Shown: one piece after another, positions 8,313 through 17,828 of the stretch
How positions within the stretch are numbered: the stretch's first letter is position 1
How the letters are laid out: every line of letters begins with the position of its first letter
Assembly: GCA_963730735.1 (NCBI GenBank)
Contig: CAVSSX010000002.1
Location: 1-44,351, forward strand
Direction of reading: 5' to 3'
Source of the DNA: CAVSSX01 sp963730735
Lineage (GTDB): Bacteria; Actinomycetota; Acidimicrobiia; Acidimicrobiales; RAAP-2
Length of the DNA stretch: 44,351 bases
The notes under the pieces: generated by a model
The model's database searches: none
What the model was told of the DNA's origin: nothing
The model's input: the letters and a program-made list of their open reading frames with translations, nothing else
Made by a program: the position numbers and the translations under genes

Positions 8313-9260
8313 ATGGTCTACGTACTCGCCGTGGGTGCGGCCCTCGCTAACGCGCTCACCAGTGTGTTGCAACGCATGGGGGTGGAGGACGCTCCGGAGG
8401 AGAGCACCCTCCACCTCAGTTTGTTGACCCACGCCCTGCGTCGGGGCGTGTGGTTGCTCGGCTTCGCCTTCATGATCGCCTCGTTCATCATGCAGGCGGT
8501 GGCCCTCCACTACGGACGCCTGACCCAGGTCCAGCCCATCCTGACCGTCGAGTTGCTCTTCCTGGTCCTGATCCTGGGCACGTGGTTCCGGTTCCGGGTC
8601 GGCCTGCGGGAATGGTTCGGGGCCACGGCCGCCGCCGCCGGCCTGGCCGGGTTCCTCCTCTTCGCCTCGCCGACCGGAGGTGAGCTCGTGCCGACCAGCT
8701 CGGAGTGGATCGAGGTCGGTGCGGCCTGCGGGGCGGTGGTGGTCATCCTGGTGGCGTTGGCGCTCCGAGGCCCGCGGTGGTGGCGGGCGGCCATGTTCGG
8801 AGCGGCGGCGGCGACCGGGTTCGCCTTCACCGCCGCCCTCACCAAGGTGGTCACCCAATTCATCGCCGAGGACTGGGTCTCGATGTTCCGGCACTGGCAG
8901 ACCTACGCCCTCGCCGGCTGCGGCGTGCTGTCGGTGTTCTTGGCCCAGAACGCCTTCCACGCCGGCCCGATCGCCGCGTCGCAGTCGACCTTGGTCATGC
9001 TCGACCCACTGGCCAGCATCCTGATCGGCATCGCCCTCTTCGGGGACAACCTCCGGACCTCGGGCGCCTGGGGCCCGCTGGAGGCCCTCTCGCTCCTGGT
9101 GCTCTTCATCGGCGCTCTGACGCTCGTGCACTCACCGCTGGTCAGCGGCATGAACTCCGACGACCCCGAGTCAGAATTGCTGTCGGTCCGTTCGCGCTCG
9201 GAGCGCCTCGCCGCCGCCGTGGCGTCGGAACATCAGGCGCCGCCCCTCTCGCCCTCCTGA
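8313..9260 (+). CDS. DMT (drug/metabolite) superfamily membrane transporter
   Basis: This 315-residue integral membrane protein has about nine to ten hydrophobic helices arranged as two EamA-like halves, for example VYVLAVGAALANALTSVL at the N-terminus and LDPLASILIGIALFGDNLRT near the end, a typical final-domain EamA sequence. Family members export metabolites or small molecules. The substrate cannot be assigned. The C-terminal 40 residues are hydrophilic and probably cytoplasmic. It follows rnhB by about 80 nt but has its own TAGACT box. It is convergent with the permease gene downstream. Confidence 0.82.
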   Translation: MVYVLAVGAALANALTSVLQRMGVEDAPEESTLHLSLLTHALRRGVWLLGFAFMIASFIMQAVALHYGRLTQVQPILTVELLFLVLILGTWFRFRVGLREWFGATAAAAGLAGFLLFASPTGGELVPTSSEWIEVGAACGAVVVILVALALRGPRWWRAAMFGAAAATGFAFTAALTKVVTQFIAEDWVSMFRHWQTYALAGCGVLSVFLAQNAFHAGPIAASQSTLVMLDPLASILIGIALFGDNLRTSGAWGPLEALSLLVLFIGALTLVHSPLVSGMNSDDPESELLSVRSRSERLAAAVASEHQAPPLSPS

Positions 9261-9267
9261 GCCCCGC

Positions 9268-10473
9268 TCAGTGCGTTGCGTCGAGGGCGGCGAGCGCGGC
9301 AGCGATCGAGATCGGGGCGACCACCAGGCCGAGCAGGCTGTAGGTGACGACCGACGGGCGGGCGCCGGTCCGCCGCCCCACCTGGAGCCACAGGAACGCC
9401 GAGAGGGCCCCGGTGACGGCCAGGTTCGGGCCGAGGTCGAGCCCGACCAGTAGGGCATAGGGGTGCGACGGTGACCGGGCGGCCAGGAACGAGGCCGCCG
9501 GGAGGTTGTTGACGAGGACGGACAGGCCGGCCCCGACGCCGGCGGTCTCCCAGCTCGACAGCTGCTGCAGGTGGCTGGTGACGGTGGCCAACGACCGTCC
9601 GAGACAGCCGCTGGCCACGGCGAGGCCGAAGAGCCCGACCAGGACGGGGAGGTCGATCGTGTGGCGGACGTCGGACCAGGCGACCGTTGGGCGACCGGGA
9701 ACCGCGGCGTCGCCCCGGAGGTGGTAGGTGACGAAGCAGGCGATGGCGGTGGCGGCCGTGGCCAACGCCGCCCACGCCGGCGGGAGGAGCAGCACGACGA
9801 TCAGGGCCACGAGGAGGAAGGCGACGATGCCGCCGGACGCCCGTCCGGTCGGTGCGCTCGGCGGCGCCCCGGGCGCGCCCCGGCGTCCGAGGTGCCGCCG
9901 GAAGGCCACGGCCACGACGACGGTGACCACCACCACGGCGGCGCCCCACGCCGGGAGCATGCGGGCGGCGAAGGCGCCACCCGACTGGTGCAGATGGTCG
10001 ATGACGATGAGGTTGGTGAGGTTCGAGCCGGCGAGGAGGAGCGATGCGCCGTTGGCCATCATCACGGCGAGGTAGAGGAACGGCGCCTCGTCGGTTCCGT
10101 GACGCCGGGCGGTGTAGATGAGGATCGGCGTCAGGAACACCACCGCGGTGTCCAGATTGAGGAGCGCCGTCACGACGGCGACCACGGCCGCCGACCCGAC
10201 GAACAGGGCGGTCCGCCGGGACGTGAGCCGAGCCAGCACGGTGCCGACAGCGGCGAACAGGCCCTGACGATCGGCGACCAGGCCGAGCAGCAGCAGGCCG
10301 GACACGAGCACGAAGGGCGGCCACACCTGGGCGGCGGCGGCACCGGTGGCGCCTGGGGCGAGGACGGCGGCGACGACGGCCGTCACCGAACCGACGGCGA
10401 GCAGGACCCAGCGGAGACGGCCCAGCGGTGACCCTCCCTCCGCCTCGAGGCTAGGGGCGGCGGCCTCGGTCAA
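9268..10473 (-). CDS. ArsB/NhaD/SLC13-like ion transporter
   Basis: This 401-residue polytopic membrane protein has two motifs diagnostic of the ion transporter superfamily that includes ArsB, NhaD and SLC13: LLNLDTAVVFLTPI in the first half and VNNLPAASFLA in the second. Substrates in the family range from arsenite and sodium ions to dicarboxylates, and none can be chosen from sequence alone. No arsR, arsC or other resistance gene is adjacent. Translation probably starts at a TTG that overlaps the stop of the upstream gene by 4 nt (TTGA), so it is translationally coupled in a three-gene operon. A later start is possible. Confidence 0.78.
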   Translation of the reverse strand: MTEAAAPSLEAEGGSPLGRLRWVLLAVGSVTAVVAAVLAPGATGAAAAQVWPPFVLVSGLLLLGLVADRQGLFAAVGTVLARLTSRRTALFVGSAAVVAVVTALLNLDTAVVFLTPILIYTARRHGTDEAPFLYLAVMMANGASLLLAGSNLTNLIVIDHLHQSGGAFAARMLPAWGAAVVVVTVVVAVAFRRHLGRRGAPGAPPSAPTGRASGGIVAFLLVALIVVLLLPPAWAALATAATAIACFVTYHLRGDAAVPGRPTVAWSDVRHTIDLPVLVGLFGLAVASGCLGRSLATVTSHLQQLSSWETAGVGAGLSVLVNNLPAASFLAARSPSHPYALLVGLDLGPNLAVTGALSAFLWLQVGRRTGARPSVVTYSLLGLVVAPISIAAALAALDATH

Positions 10474-11411
10474 GTAGCGGGGCGCAGGAGGTGTGCCAGG
10501 GTCACGTCGAGGTCCGGTTGCTCGAAATGGTGACCCAGCGCCAGCAACCGGGACGGGAGGACCCGCTGGCCGCCGAGGAGCAGCTCCTGCGCCATGTCAC
10601 GGCCGAGGGCGACGCGGAGCACCGGTCCGGGCACGGCCAGGACCGCCGGACGGTGCAGGACCCGGCCGAGCGCCCGGGTGAACTCGGCATTGGTGACGGG
10701 CGTGGGCGCGGTGGCGTTGATGGGGCCGGCCAGGTCCGGGTCGCTCAGCGCCCGCACGATGATGGAGACCTCGTCGTCGAGGCTGATCCAGCTCACGTAC
10801 TGGCGACCGGAACCGAGCCGGGCGCCCAGGCCGAAGCGGAAGATCGGCAGCTGACGGCCGAGCGCGCCGCCCTGGGGCGACAGGACGATGCCCGTGCGCA
10901 CCAGGGTCAGGCGGGTCCCGGCGTCGGCCAGGGGCGATGCGGCGTCCTCCCACTCCCGGGCGACCAGCGCCAGGAACCCTTCGCCCCCCGCACTGTCCTC
11001 GGTCAGCTCCTCGTCGCCCCGGTCGCCGTAGAAGCCGATGGCCGAGCCGCTGACCAGCACGCCGGGCGGTGAGGGCAGGGCGGCGAGGCTGGACACGAGG
11101 AGGCGAGTGGCCGACAGGCGGCTGTGGAGGATCTCCTGGCGATAACGGGTCGACCAACGGCGGTCGCCGATGCCGGCACCCGACAGATTGACGGCGGCAT
11201 CGAAGGGGCCGGCGGCGAGCAGCGCCGCTTGGTCGATCGACCCGGTCGCCGGGTCCCAGGCCACCGTGCCCGACTCCGAGCCCGACGGTGGGGCGCCCGA
11301 GCCGGGCGGTTGTGGCCGGACCAGCCGGACGACCTGATGGCCGGCATCGCCCAGTCGCGCCTGCAGCGGCGTCCCGATCAGCCCGGACGCCCCGGCGACC
11401 AGGACCCTCAT
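10470..11411 (-). CDS. TIGR01777-family NAD(P)-dependent epimerase/dehydratase-like protein
   Basis: This 313-residue extended-SDR protein has a glycine-rich NAD(P) motif VAGASGLIGTPL at the N-terminus. NLSGAGIGDRRWSTRYRQEI is the hallmark of the TIGR01777 (YfcH/SULA-like) family. SGSAIGFYGDRGDEELTED and a conserved C-terminal DUF1731-like segment ending in the LLALGHHFEQPDLD region follow. Reaction and substrate are unknown for most of the family. It overlaps both neighbours by 4 nt, so it is the middle gene of an operon with an alpha/beta hydrolase and an ion transporter. Confidence 0.9.
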   Translation of the reverse strand: MRVLVAGASGLIGTPLQARLGDAGHQVVRLVRPQPPGSGAPPSGSESGTVAWDPATGSIDQAALLAAGPFDAAVNLSGAGIGDRRWSTRYRQEILHSRLSATRLLVSSLAALPSPPGVLVSGSAIGFYGDRGDEELTEDSAGGEGFLALVAREWEDAASPLADAGTRLTLVRTGIVLSPQGGALGRQLPIFRFGLGARLGSGRQYVSWISLDDEVSIIVRALSDPDLAGPINATAPTPVTNAEFTRALGRVLHRPAVLAVPGPVLRVALGRDMAQELLLGGQRVLPSRLLALGHHFEQPDLDVTLAHLLRPAT

Positions 11412-12259
11412 CGTCGGCTCCCGGCACCTTCGGCCGCCGCGACGGCCCCGCCGCCAGCGGTGACCGATGCCCGCGTGCCTGCGGCGGCCCGTCCCATGAC
11501 CGCTCGGACGAAGCCGGCGAAGGCGTCAGGGTGCGACAGGTGGGCGCCGTGGGTGGCCCCGGGGATCTCGAAGCGCTCGGCCCCGGGTACGTGGTCGACC
11601 AGCCAGTCGGCCGCCGCCTCGGGCCGGGCCTGCACCCGACCGCTCACCCCGACGAGCAAGGGCAAGGTGAGGGTGGTGGGGTCGAACGGTGGCCCGCCGT
11701 TGATCGAACGGAGGTCGGCCACCAGGGCCGGCCCGTCGGCCCGCCGGTCCGCCCGGCCCGATTCGGGCAGCCGCTGCCAGGCAGCCTCGCCGACCACCCG
11801 CCGGAAGAAGGTCTCGGCCTCGACCGCCGGGTCGTCCGGCTGGAACCGGCGGCCTTCGTTCTGCGGGAGGGGAAGCCAGGGCATCGGCGGCTCGAACACC
11901 CCGAGCGAGGAGAACGCCGTCGGGCGCTCGAGCGCCGCCGCCAGGACCACGTCGCCGCCGAGGCTGTGGCCGACGGCCACCACCGGGCGGCCCTCGCCGA
12001 TCTCGTCGGTCACGGCCAGCAGGTCGGCGGCGTGCTCCTCCAGCCCGGACGCCGGACCGAGGCCCCGGGACCGCTGGTAGCCGCGTCGGTCGTAGGTGAC
12101 CACGGTGACGCCCTCGAGCCGACGCACCACCCGACGGAAGCTGTCGCCCCGGTCGAGCGCGCCGTGCACCAACACGACGACGGGCCGACCGTCACCGGTG
12201 GTAGTCGGGGCGGCGTCGGCCAGGCGCACCACGACGGAGAGCCCGGCGGGGACGGCCAT
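11408..12259 (-). CDS. Alpha/beta hydrolase
   Basis: This 283-residue protein has the canonical VVVLVHGALDRGDSF oxyanion-hole strand, VTYDRRGYQRS, and the nucleophile elbow VAVGHSLGGDVV with the catalytic serine near residue 97. A late GATHGAHLSHPDAF segment provides the catalytic histidine. The fold covers esterases, epoxide hydrolases and C-C hydrolases, and the substrate is not readable. The last 25 residues are Ala/Gly-rich. It is the first gene of the three-gene minus-strand operon and overlaps the TIGR01777 gene by 4 nt (ATGA). Confidence 0.88.
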   Translation of the reverse strand: MAVPAGLSVVVRLADAAPTTTGDGRPVVVLVHGALDRGDSFRRVVRRLEGVTVVTYDRRGYQRSRGLGPASGLEEHAADLLAVTDEIGEGRPVVAVGHSLGGDVVLAAALERPTAFSSLGVFEPPMPWLPLPQNEGRRFQPDDPAVEAETFFRRVVGEAAWQRLPESGRADRRADGPALVADLRSINGGPPFDPTTLTLPLLVGVSGRVQARPEAAADWLVDHVPGAERFEIPGATHGAHLSHPDAFAGFVRAVMGRAAAGTRASVTAGGGAVAAAEGAGSRR

Positions 12260-12404
12260 CAGACTCGGGTGGTGTCGAGGTGGCGGACCAGGGCACCCCT
12301 GCCCGGCCGACCCGTCGTCGACGGGGGAGTGAACACCCCTCCGACGCTACCGCCCCGGAAGGAACCACCCAGGCAAAGGGGACCAACGGCCTCCCTGGCG
12401 CCGG

Positions 12405-12410
12405 TAGGCT
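12405..12410 (+). promoter_or_regulatory. -10 box TAGGCT for kgd (leaderless type)
   Basis: TAGGCT, 6 nt (GGACGC), then ATG 12417. It is identical in hexamer and spacing to the gpsA promoter. No Shine-Dalgarno is present. Confidence 0.65.
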
Positions 12411-12416
12411 GGACGC

Positions 12417-15400
12417 ATGGTTGATGCAAGCGGTGACGAGCGCGCCGCCCGAGAGGGAGGCGCCCGGGGGAAGTCGACGGCCACCGGGTCCTTCGGACCC
12501 AACGCCTGGTTGGTCGACGATATGTACGACCGGTTCCGGGTCGACCCGACCTCGGTCAGCGAGAGCTGGCGTGAATTCTTTGTCGACTACAGCCCGACCC
12601 CGGTGCCGACCAGCAACGCGTTGCCGCCGCGGCCGGCGGCCGTGACCCCGGCCCCCGAGACCACCCCGACGGCCGCCGCCTCGCCCTCGACCGCTCCCGT
12701 GCCCCCGGCTGCCGCCCCGACACCGGCGCCGCCGGCCCGGGCCGCCGCCCCGGCGGCCGACGAGGACCCGGTGTCGCCCTTGCGGGGTGCCGCCTCCCGG
12801 ATCGTCGTCAACATGGAGGCGAGCCTGGGTGTGCCCACGGCCACCAGCGTGCGGGCCGTGCCGGCCAAGCTGCTCGAGGTCAACCGTCAGGCACTCAACG
12901 AACAGCTCGCCCGGACGACCGGGGCCAAGGTGAGCTTCACCCACCTCATCGGCTACGCCGTGGTCCGGGCTCTGGTCGACGTGCCGGCGCTCAACGCCCA
13001 CTTCGTGGCCTCCATCGACGAGAAGGGCACGCCCGGCGTCGTGCGCCACGCCCACGTCGGCCTGGGTCTGGCCGTGGACGTGGAGAAGGCCGACGGCTCC
13101 CGCAACCTCGTGGTGCCTTGCATCAAGCAGGCCGACACGCTGGACTTCCGTTCGTTCGTGCTGGCCTACGAGGAGTTGGTCCGCAAGGTCCACTCGAACA
13201 AGGCGGGCCCCGACGACTTCGCCGGCACCACGGTGTCGCTGACCAACCCGGGGACGATCGGGACGACCCAGTCGGTGCCCCGCCTCATGCCCGGACAGGG
13301 CGCCATCATCGGCGTCGGGTCCCTCGGTTTCCCGGCCGGGTTCGAGGCGGCCGACCCCAAGTCGTTGGCCGAGCTGGGCATCGGCAAGGTGGTCACCCTG
13401 ACCTCGACCTACGACCACCGGATCATCCAGGGGGCCGAGTCCGGCCTGTTCCTGGCCAAGGCGGCCGAGTACCTGACCGGCGGGAACCGCTTCTACGACG
13501 AGATCTTCGAGTCGATGGGCGTCCCGTACGAGCCCCTGCGCTGGGGCAAGGACGAGTCGGGGGTGGACGACGTCGCCGGGGGCGAGCACCAGCGGCTCCT
13601 GAAGCAGCTGCACGTCCAGTCCCTGATCAACATGTACCGGGTCCGCGGCCACCTGATGGCCCACCTCGACCCGCTCGACGCCGAGCCCCCGCACATCCAT
13701 CCCGAGCTCGACCCGCTCCACTACGGGCTCTCGATCTGGGACCTGCCACGGCGCTTCATCACCGATGGCCTGGGGGGTCGCGACGTCGACACGCTCGACG
13801 ACATCCTCCACCTGTTGCGTGCGGCCTACTGCGGCACGCTCGGCATCGAGTACATGCACATTCAGGATCCCGAGCAGAAGCGGTGGATCCAGGAGCACGT
13901 CGAGGGTGTCCCGACCACCATCGGGGCCGACGAGCAGCGCCACGTCCTCGGCCGACTGAACGCCGCCGAGGTCTTCGAGCGGTTCCTGCACACCCGTTAC
14001 GTCGGTCAGAAGCGGTTCGGGCTGGAGGGGGCCGAGTCGACCATCGTCCTGCTCGACACGCTGCTCGACCAGGCGGCGGCCGAGGGCACCGCCGAGGTCG
14101 TCATGGGCATGGCCCACCGGGGGCGCCTGAACGTGCTCGCCAACATCGTGGGCAAGTCGTACCGGGAGATCTTCGAGGAATTCGAGGGCAACCTCGACCC
14201 CGAGTCGGTCCAGGGTTCGGGCGACGTGAAGTACCACAAGGGTGCCGTCGGCAAGTTCTCCGGACGATCGGGCATCGACATGCCGATCACCATGTCGTCG
14301 AACCCGTCGCACCTCGAGGCGGTCGACCCGGTGGTCGAGGGTATGGCCCGGGCCAAGCAGGACCACTTCATCTCCCCGAGCGACGGGACCGTGCCCATGG
14401 CCATCGGGGTCGCCGACCGGTTCCCGATCCTGTCGGTCCTGGTCCACGGTGACGCCGCATTCGCCGGCCAGGGCGTGGTGGCCGAGACCCTCAACCTCTC
14501 GGGCCTCTCGGGCTACCGCATCGGCGGGACGGTCCATGTGGTCATCAACAACCAGTTGGGCTTCACCACGGCGCCCGAGGCCGCCCGGACCTCGGTGTAC
14601 CCGACCGACGTGGCCAAGATGGTCCAGGCGCCGATCTTCCACGTGAACGGGGACGACCCCGAGGCGTGCGTGCGGGCCGCCCACCTGGCCTTCGGCTTTC
14701 GCCAGGCCTTCCACAAGGACGTCGTCATCGACCTCGTCTGCTACCGCCGGCACGGTCACAACGAGGGCGACGACCCGAGCTACACCCAGCCCCTCATGTA
14801 CCAGCGGATCGACGCCAAGCGGTCCGTGCGCAAGCTCTACACCGAGACGCTGGTCCGACGGGGCGACCTGACCCTCGACGAGGCCGAGCAGGCCCTCGAC
14901 GACTTCAACGCCCGTCTCCAGGCGGCGCTGGACGAGGTCCGGGCCGAGACGCCGCCGAGCCCGGCCGTCCTGCCCAGCGACCCGGTCACCCCGGCCATCC
15001 CGACCGTGGCGAGTGGGGTCGATGCCGCCACGCTCGAGACGCTGGCCGCCGTCACCTGGACGGTGCCCGAGGGCTTCACCATCCATCCGAAGCTCGATCG
15101 GCAGTTCAAGCAGCGGGCGGAGCTGCTGGCGCAGGGGACCGTCGACTGGGCGCTCGGGGAGTCCCTGGCCCTGGGCTCACTGCTGGTCGAGGGCTACGAC
15201 GTCCGGCTCACCGGCCAGGACACCCGACGGGGCACGTTCAGCCACCGTCACGCGGTCCTGGCCGACTACGCCACCGGCGAGGAGTTCGTGCCCCTGGCCC
15301 ATCTCCGCGACGAGCTGGGGCGGGTCGACCCGAGCGCCGTCGTCCCGCCGGTCTCGGGTCCCGGCTCCCTCGGGCGGTTCACCGTGCGCGACTCGCTGCT

Positions 15401-16271
15401 CTCGGAGTACGCCGCCATGGGCTTCGAGTACGGGTACTCGGTCGAGGCTCCCGACGCCCTGGTGGCCTGGGAGGCCCAGTTCGGCGACTTCGTGAACGGC
15501 GCCGAGATCATCATCGACAACTTCCTGGTGGCCGCCGAGGACAAGTGGGGCCAGCACGCCGGTCTGGTGCTCCTGCTGCCCCACGGTTACGAAGGCCAGG
15601 GTCCCGAACACTCCTCGGCCCGCATCGAGCGCTTCCTCTCGCTGTGTGCCCGGGGCAACCTCCGGGTGGCCCAGCCGTCGTCGGCCGCCCAGTACTTCCA
15701 CCTCCTGCGGGCCCAGGTGCTGCGGCCCAAGAAGACCCCGTTGATCGTGGTGACCCCCAAGTCCATGCTGCGGGCCCACGCCACCCGGTCACCGCTCGAG
15801 GAGCTGACCACGGGATCGTTCGCCGAGCTGCTCGACGACCCAGGTGTCACCGACCGCTCGGCCATTCGCCGCCTGGTGCTGGCCAGCGGGAAGGTGGCGC
15901 ACGAGGCGCTCGCCCGGCGCGACGCCGGCCTGGCCGGCGAGGCGCCGGCCCCCGTGCGGCCCGGTGGCCAGACGACCATCGAGCCGTCGGCGGTGGCCAT
16001 CGCCCGGGTCGAGCAGCTCTACCCCTGGCCCCATGATCCGCTCGAGGCCCTGCTCGACCAGTACCCGTCGCTCGACGAGGTGGTCTGGCTTCAAGAGGAG
16101 CCCGAGAACATGGGTGCGTGGTCGTTCGTCCACGCCCGGCTGCACCGGGACCTGCGCGAGCGCTACCGGCTGCGCCACGTCAGCCGGAGCGAGTCGGCCA
16201 GTCCGGCCACCGGGAGCAGCGCCCTGCACCAGCTCGAGCAAGCCGATCTGCTCGACCGGGCCATCGGTTGA
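12417..16271 (+). CDS. kgd: Multifunctional 2-oxoglutarate dehydrogenase E1 / decarboxylase with fused E2 catalytic domain
   Basis: This 1284-residue protein has the actinobacterial Kgd/OdhA architecture. An N-terminal E1o segment (FGPNAWLVDDMYDRFRVDP) is followed by a Pro/Ala linker at about 60-115, then a lipoate acyltransferase (E2) catalytic domain at about 120-350 with TYDHRIIQGA carrying the catalytic His-Arg near residue 333. The E1 ThDP domains run from about 385 onward, with GMAHRGRLNVLANI, the ThDP motif region HGDAAFAGQGVV near 677, and LLPHGYEGQGPEHSSARIER toward the C-terminus. No lipoyl domain is present, as in mycobacterial Kgd, so lipoyl-E2 must come in trans. It carries out oxidative decarboxylation of 2-oxoglutarate in the TCA cycle, and purified homologues also act as decarboxylase or carboligase. 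fumC lies elsewhere in the window. Confidence 0.96.
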   Translation: MVDASGDERAAREGGARGKSTATGSFGPNAWLVDDMYDRFRVDPTSVSESWREFFVDYSPTPVPTSNALPPRPAAVTPAPETTPTAAASPSTAPVPPAAAPTPAPPARAAAPAADEDPVSPLRGAASRIVVNMEASLGVPTATSVRAVPAKLLEVNRQALNEQLARTTGAKVSFTHLIGYAVVRALVDVPALNAHFVASIDEKGTPGVVRHAHVGLGLAVDVEKADGSRNLVVPCIKQADTLDFRSFVLAYEELVRKVHSNKAGPDDFAGTTVSLTNPGTIGTTQSVPRLMPGQGAIIGVGSLGFPAGFEAADPKSLAELGIGKVVTLTSTYDHRIIQGAESGLFLAKAAEYLTGGNRFYDEIFESMGVPYEPLRWGKDESGVDDVAGGEHQRLLKQLHVQSLINMYRVRGHLMAHLDPLDAEPPHIHPELDPLHYGLSIWDLPRRFITDGLGGRDVDTLDDILHLLRAAYCGTLGIEYMHIQDPEQKRWIQEHVEGVPTTIGADEQRHVLGRLNAAEVFERFLHTRYVGQKRFGLEGAESTIVLLDTLLDQAAAEGTAEVVMGMAHRGRLNVLANIVGKSYREIFEEFEGNLDPESVQGSGDVKYHKGAVGKFSGRSGIDMPITMSSNPSHLEAVDPVVEGMARAKQDHFISPSDGTVPMAIGVADRFPILSVLVHGDAAFAGQGVVAETLNLSGLSGYRIGGTVHVVINNQLGFTTAPEAARTSVYPTDVAKMVQAPIFHVNGDDPEACVRAAHLAFGFRQAFHKDVVIDLVCYRRHGHNEGDDPSYTQPLMYQRIDAKRSVRKLYTETLVRRGDLTLDEAEQALDDFNARLQAALDEVRAETPPSPAVLPSDPVTPAIPTVASGVDAATLETLAAVTWTVPEGFTIHPKLDRQFKQRAELLAQGTVDWALGESLALGSLLVEGYDVRLTGQDTRRGTFSHRHAVLADYATGEEFVPLAHLRDELGRVDPSAVVPPVSGPGSLGRFTVRDSLLSEYAAMGFEYGYSVEAPDALVAWEAQFGDFVNGAEIIIDNFLVAAEDKWGQHAGLVLLLPHGYEGQGPEHSSARIERFLSLCARGNLRVAQPSSAAQYFHLLRAQVLRPKKTPLIVVTPKSMLRAHATRSPLEELTTGSFAELLDDPGVTDRSAIRRLVLASGKVAHEALARRDAGLAGEAPAPVRPGGQTTIEPSAVAIARVEQLYPWPHDPLEALLDQYPSLDEVVWLQEEPENMGAWSFVHARLHRDLRERYRLRHVSRSESASPATGSSALHQLEQADLLDRAIG

Positions 16272-16328
16272 GGGTTACGGGCGACATCGCCGGGATCGTG
16301 CTCCGGCTCGACGTGACGGGACAGCGGG

Positions 16329-17828
16329 ATGCCTGAACGGCACCACGTGGTGGTGGACGGGTCCAACCTGGCCACCGAGGGCCGGACCCTGCCCAGCCTG
16401 GCCCAGCTCGACGAGGCGGTCCGGGCCTACGTCGAAGAGGACCCCGACGCCGACATCGTCGTGGTGGTCGACGCCTCCTTCGAGCACCGGATCGACGCCT
16501 CCGAGCGCGAGCAGCTCGAGGAGGCGGAGCTCCACGGTGAGGTCGTGTCGCCCCCGGCCGGGGCGATCGGCCGCGGTGATGCGTTCGTACTCCGCATCGC
16601 CGAGCGGACCGGGGCCACGGTGCTCTCGAACGACTCGTTCCAGGAGTTCCATGCCGAACATCCCTGGTTGTTCGACGCCAACCGGTTGATCGGCGGCAAG
16701 CCGGTCCCCGGGGTCGGGTGGATCTTCACCCCGCGGAACCCGGTGCGTGGCCCGAAGAGCCGTCAGGCCACGGCCAAGGCCCGGCGCGACGCCGACCTCC
16801 CGGCGTCGGCCAGAGCGGCCGAACTGGCCACGGCGACCCAGGCGGCCAAGCTGGCGCCGGTCCACCCCGACGGGTCCACCCCCAAGGTGGGCGATGTCTG
16901 GGGGGCGACCGTCCCCGACGGCGAGCTCGAGGCGACCGAGACGGCCCCGCCGGCCAAGGCCACCAAGAAGGCGTCCAAGAAGGTGGTCGCCGCCGCCGAC
17001 GGGGACGCCGTCGAGCCGACCCCGGCGGCGGCGGCGAAAGCGACCAAGGCCACCAAGAAGGCCACCAAGAAGGCCTCGAAGAAGTCGGGGGCGCCCGGAG
17101 ACGCTGCCGAGGCTCCGGCGGCCGACGAGGTCGAGGCTCCGGCCACGGCGGCCAAAGCGACCAAGAAGGCCACGAAGAAGGTGGCCAAGAAGGCCACCGC
17201 CGCCAAGAAGGCCGCCGCCACCGCCACCCCGTCGGAACCCGACGCATCGGTCGAGCGGTCGACCGAGGAGGCAACCGTCGAGGCCGCCCCGCCGCCCCGC
17301 CGTGGCGCCCGCCGCTCGGCGGCCGAGGACGACCAGGTGCTGCGGGCCATCGACGACGCCACCGCCGAAGCGCTGGCCCCGCCCGAGCCGGCGCCGCCGG
17401 CGACCACGTCGAGGTCGAGGTCGAAGCGGGCCGCCGCCACGACCGCCGAGGCCACCACCGCCACCGCCGAGGTGGACGATGGCGGGCCCAAGCGCCGCCG
17501 CCGGGCGACGACACCGCCGCCGGCGGTGAACGAGCCATTGGCCTTCATCACGTTCGTGGCGACCTATCCGCTCGGCAGCGAGGTCGACGGGGAGGTCGTC
17601 TCGTTCACCTCGCACGGGGCCATGGTCGACGTCGGATTGCCCGACGGCGGTTTGATGCACTGCTACGTCCCGTTGTCGGGTCTCGGCGACCCGGCCCCGA
17701 CGAAGGCGCGTGAGGTCATCTCCCGGGGCGAGCAGCGGCCGTTCGTGCTCATCGGCTTGGACCCGCCCCGCCGGGTGGCCGAGCTGGCGCTGCCGGGGAT
17801 CGGTGGCCGGGTGGATGCCGCCAGCTGA
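16329..17828 (+). CDS. NYN (Zc3h12a-like) ribonuclease domain fused through a Lys/Ala-rich linker to an S1 domain
   Basis: This 499-residue protein has three parts. Residues 1 to about 140 form a PIN/NYN-like nuclease domain: VVVDGSNLATEGRTLPSL with the first catalytic aspartate, DADIVVVVDASFEHR, GRGDAFVLRIAERTGATVLS and NDSFQEFHAEHPWLFD carry the clustered acidic residues. Residues about 140-395 are a low-complexity Lys/Ala/Thr/Pro linker with KATKKATKKASKK runs like histone H1 tails. Residues about 405-490 form an S1-like OB fold (LGSEVDGEVVSFTSHGAMVD and so on) expected to bind RNA. The prediction is a metal-dependent endoribonuclease acting on structured or ribosome-bound RNA. The target is unknown. 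It starts at an ATG 57 nt after kgd, and its end overlaps the HAD gene by 14 nt. Confidence 0.8.
   Translation: MPERHHVVVDGSNLATEGRTLPSLAQLDEAVRAYVEEDPDADIVVVVDASFEHRIDASEREQLEEAELHGEVVSPPAGAIGRGDAFVLRIAERTGATVLSNDSFQEFHAEHPWLFDANRLIGGKPVPGVGWIFTPRNPVRGPKSRQATAKARRDADLPASARAAELATATQAAKLAPVHPDGSTPKVGDVWGATVPDGELEATETAPPAKATKKASKKVVAAADGDAVEPTPAAAAKATKATKKATKKASKKSGAPGDAAEAPAADEVEAPATAAKATKKATKKVAKKATAAKKAAATATPSEPDASVERSTEEATVEAAPPPRRGARRSAAEDDQVLRAIDDATAEALAPPEPAPPATTSRSRSKRAAATTAEATTATAEVDDGGPKRRRRATTPPPAVNEPLAFITFVATYPLGSEVDGEVVSFTSHGAMVDVGLPDGGLMHCYVPLSGLGDPAPTKAREVISRGEQRPFVLIGLDPPRRVAELALPGIGGRVDAAS

Noticed and set aside
9268..10473. Calling the permease an arsenite pump (arsB)
   Set aside because: Superfamily motifs are clear, but there is no ars gene nearby and the family has many substrates.
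12192..15086. 964-residue minus-strand open frame opposite kgd
   Set aside because: It is a shadow of kgd: low-complexity Gly/Val/His/Arg composition, no motif, and complete overlap with an unmistakable gene.
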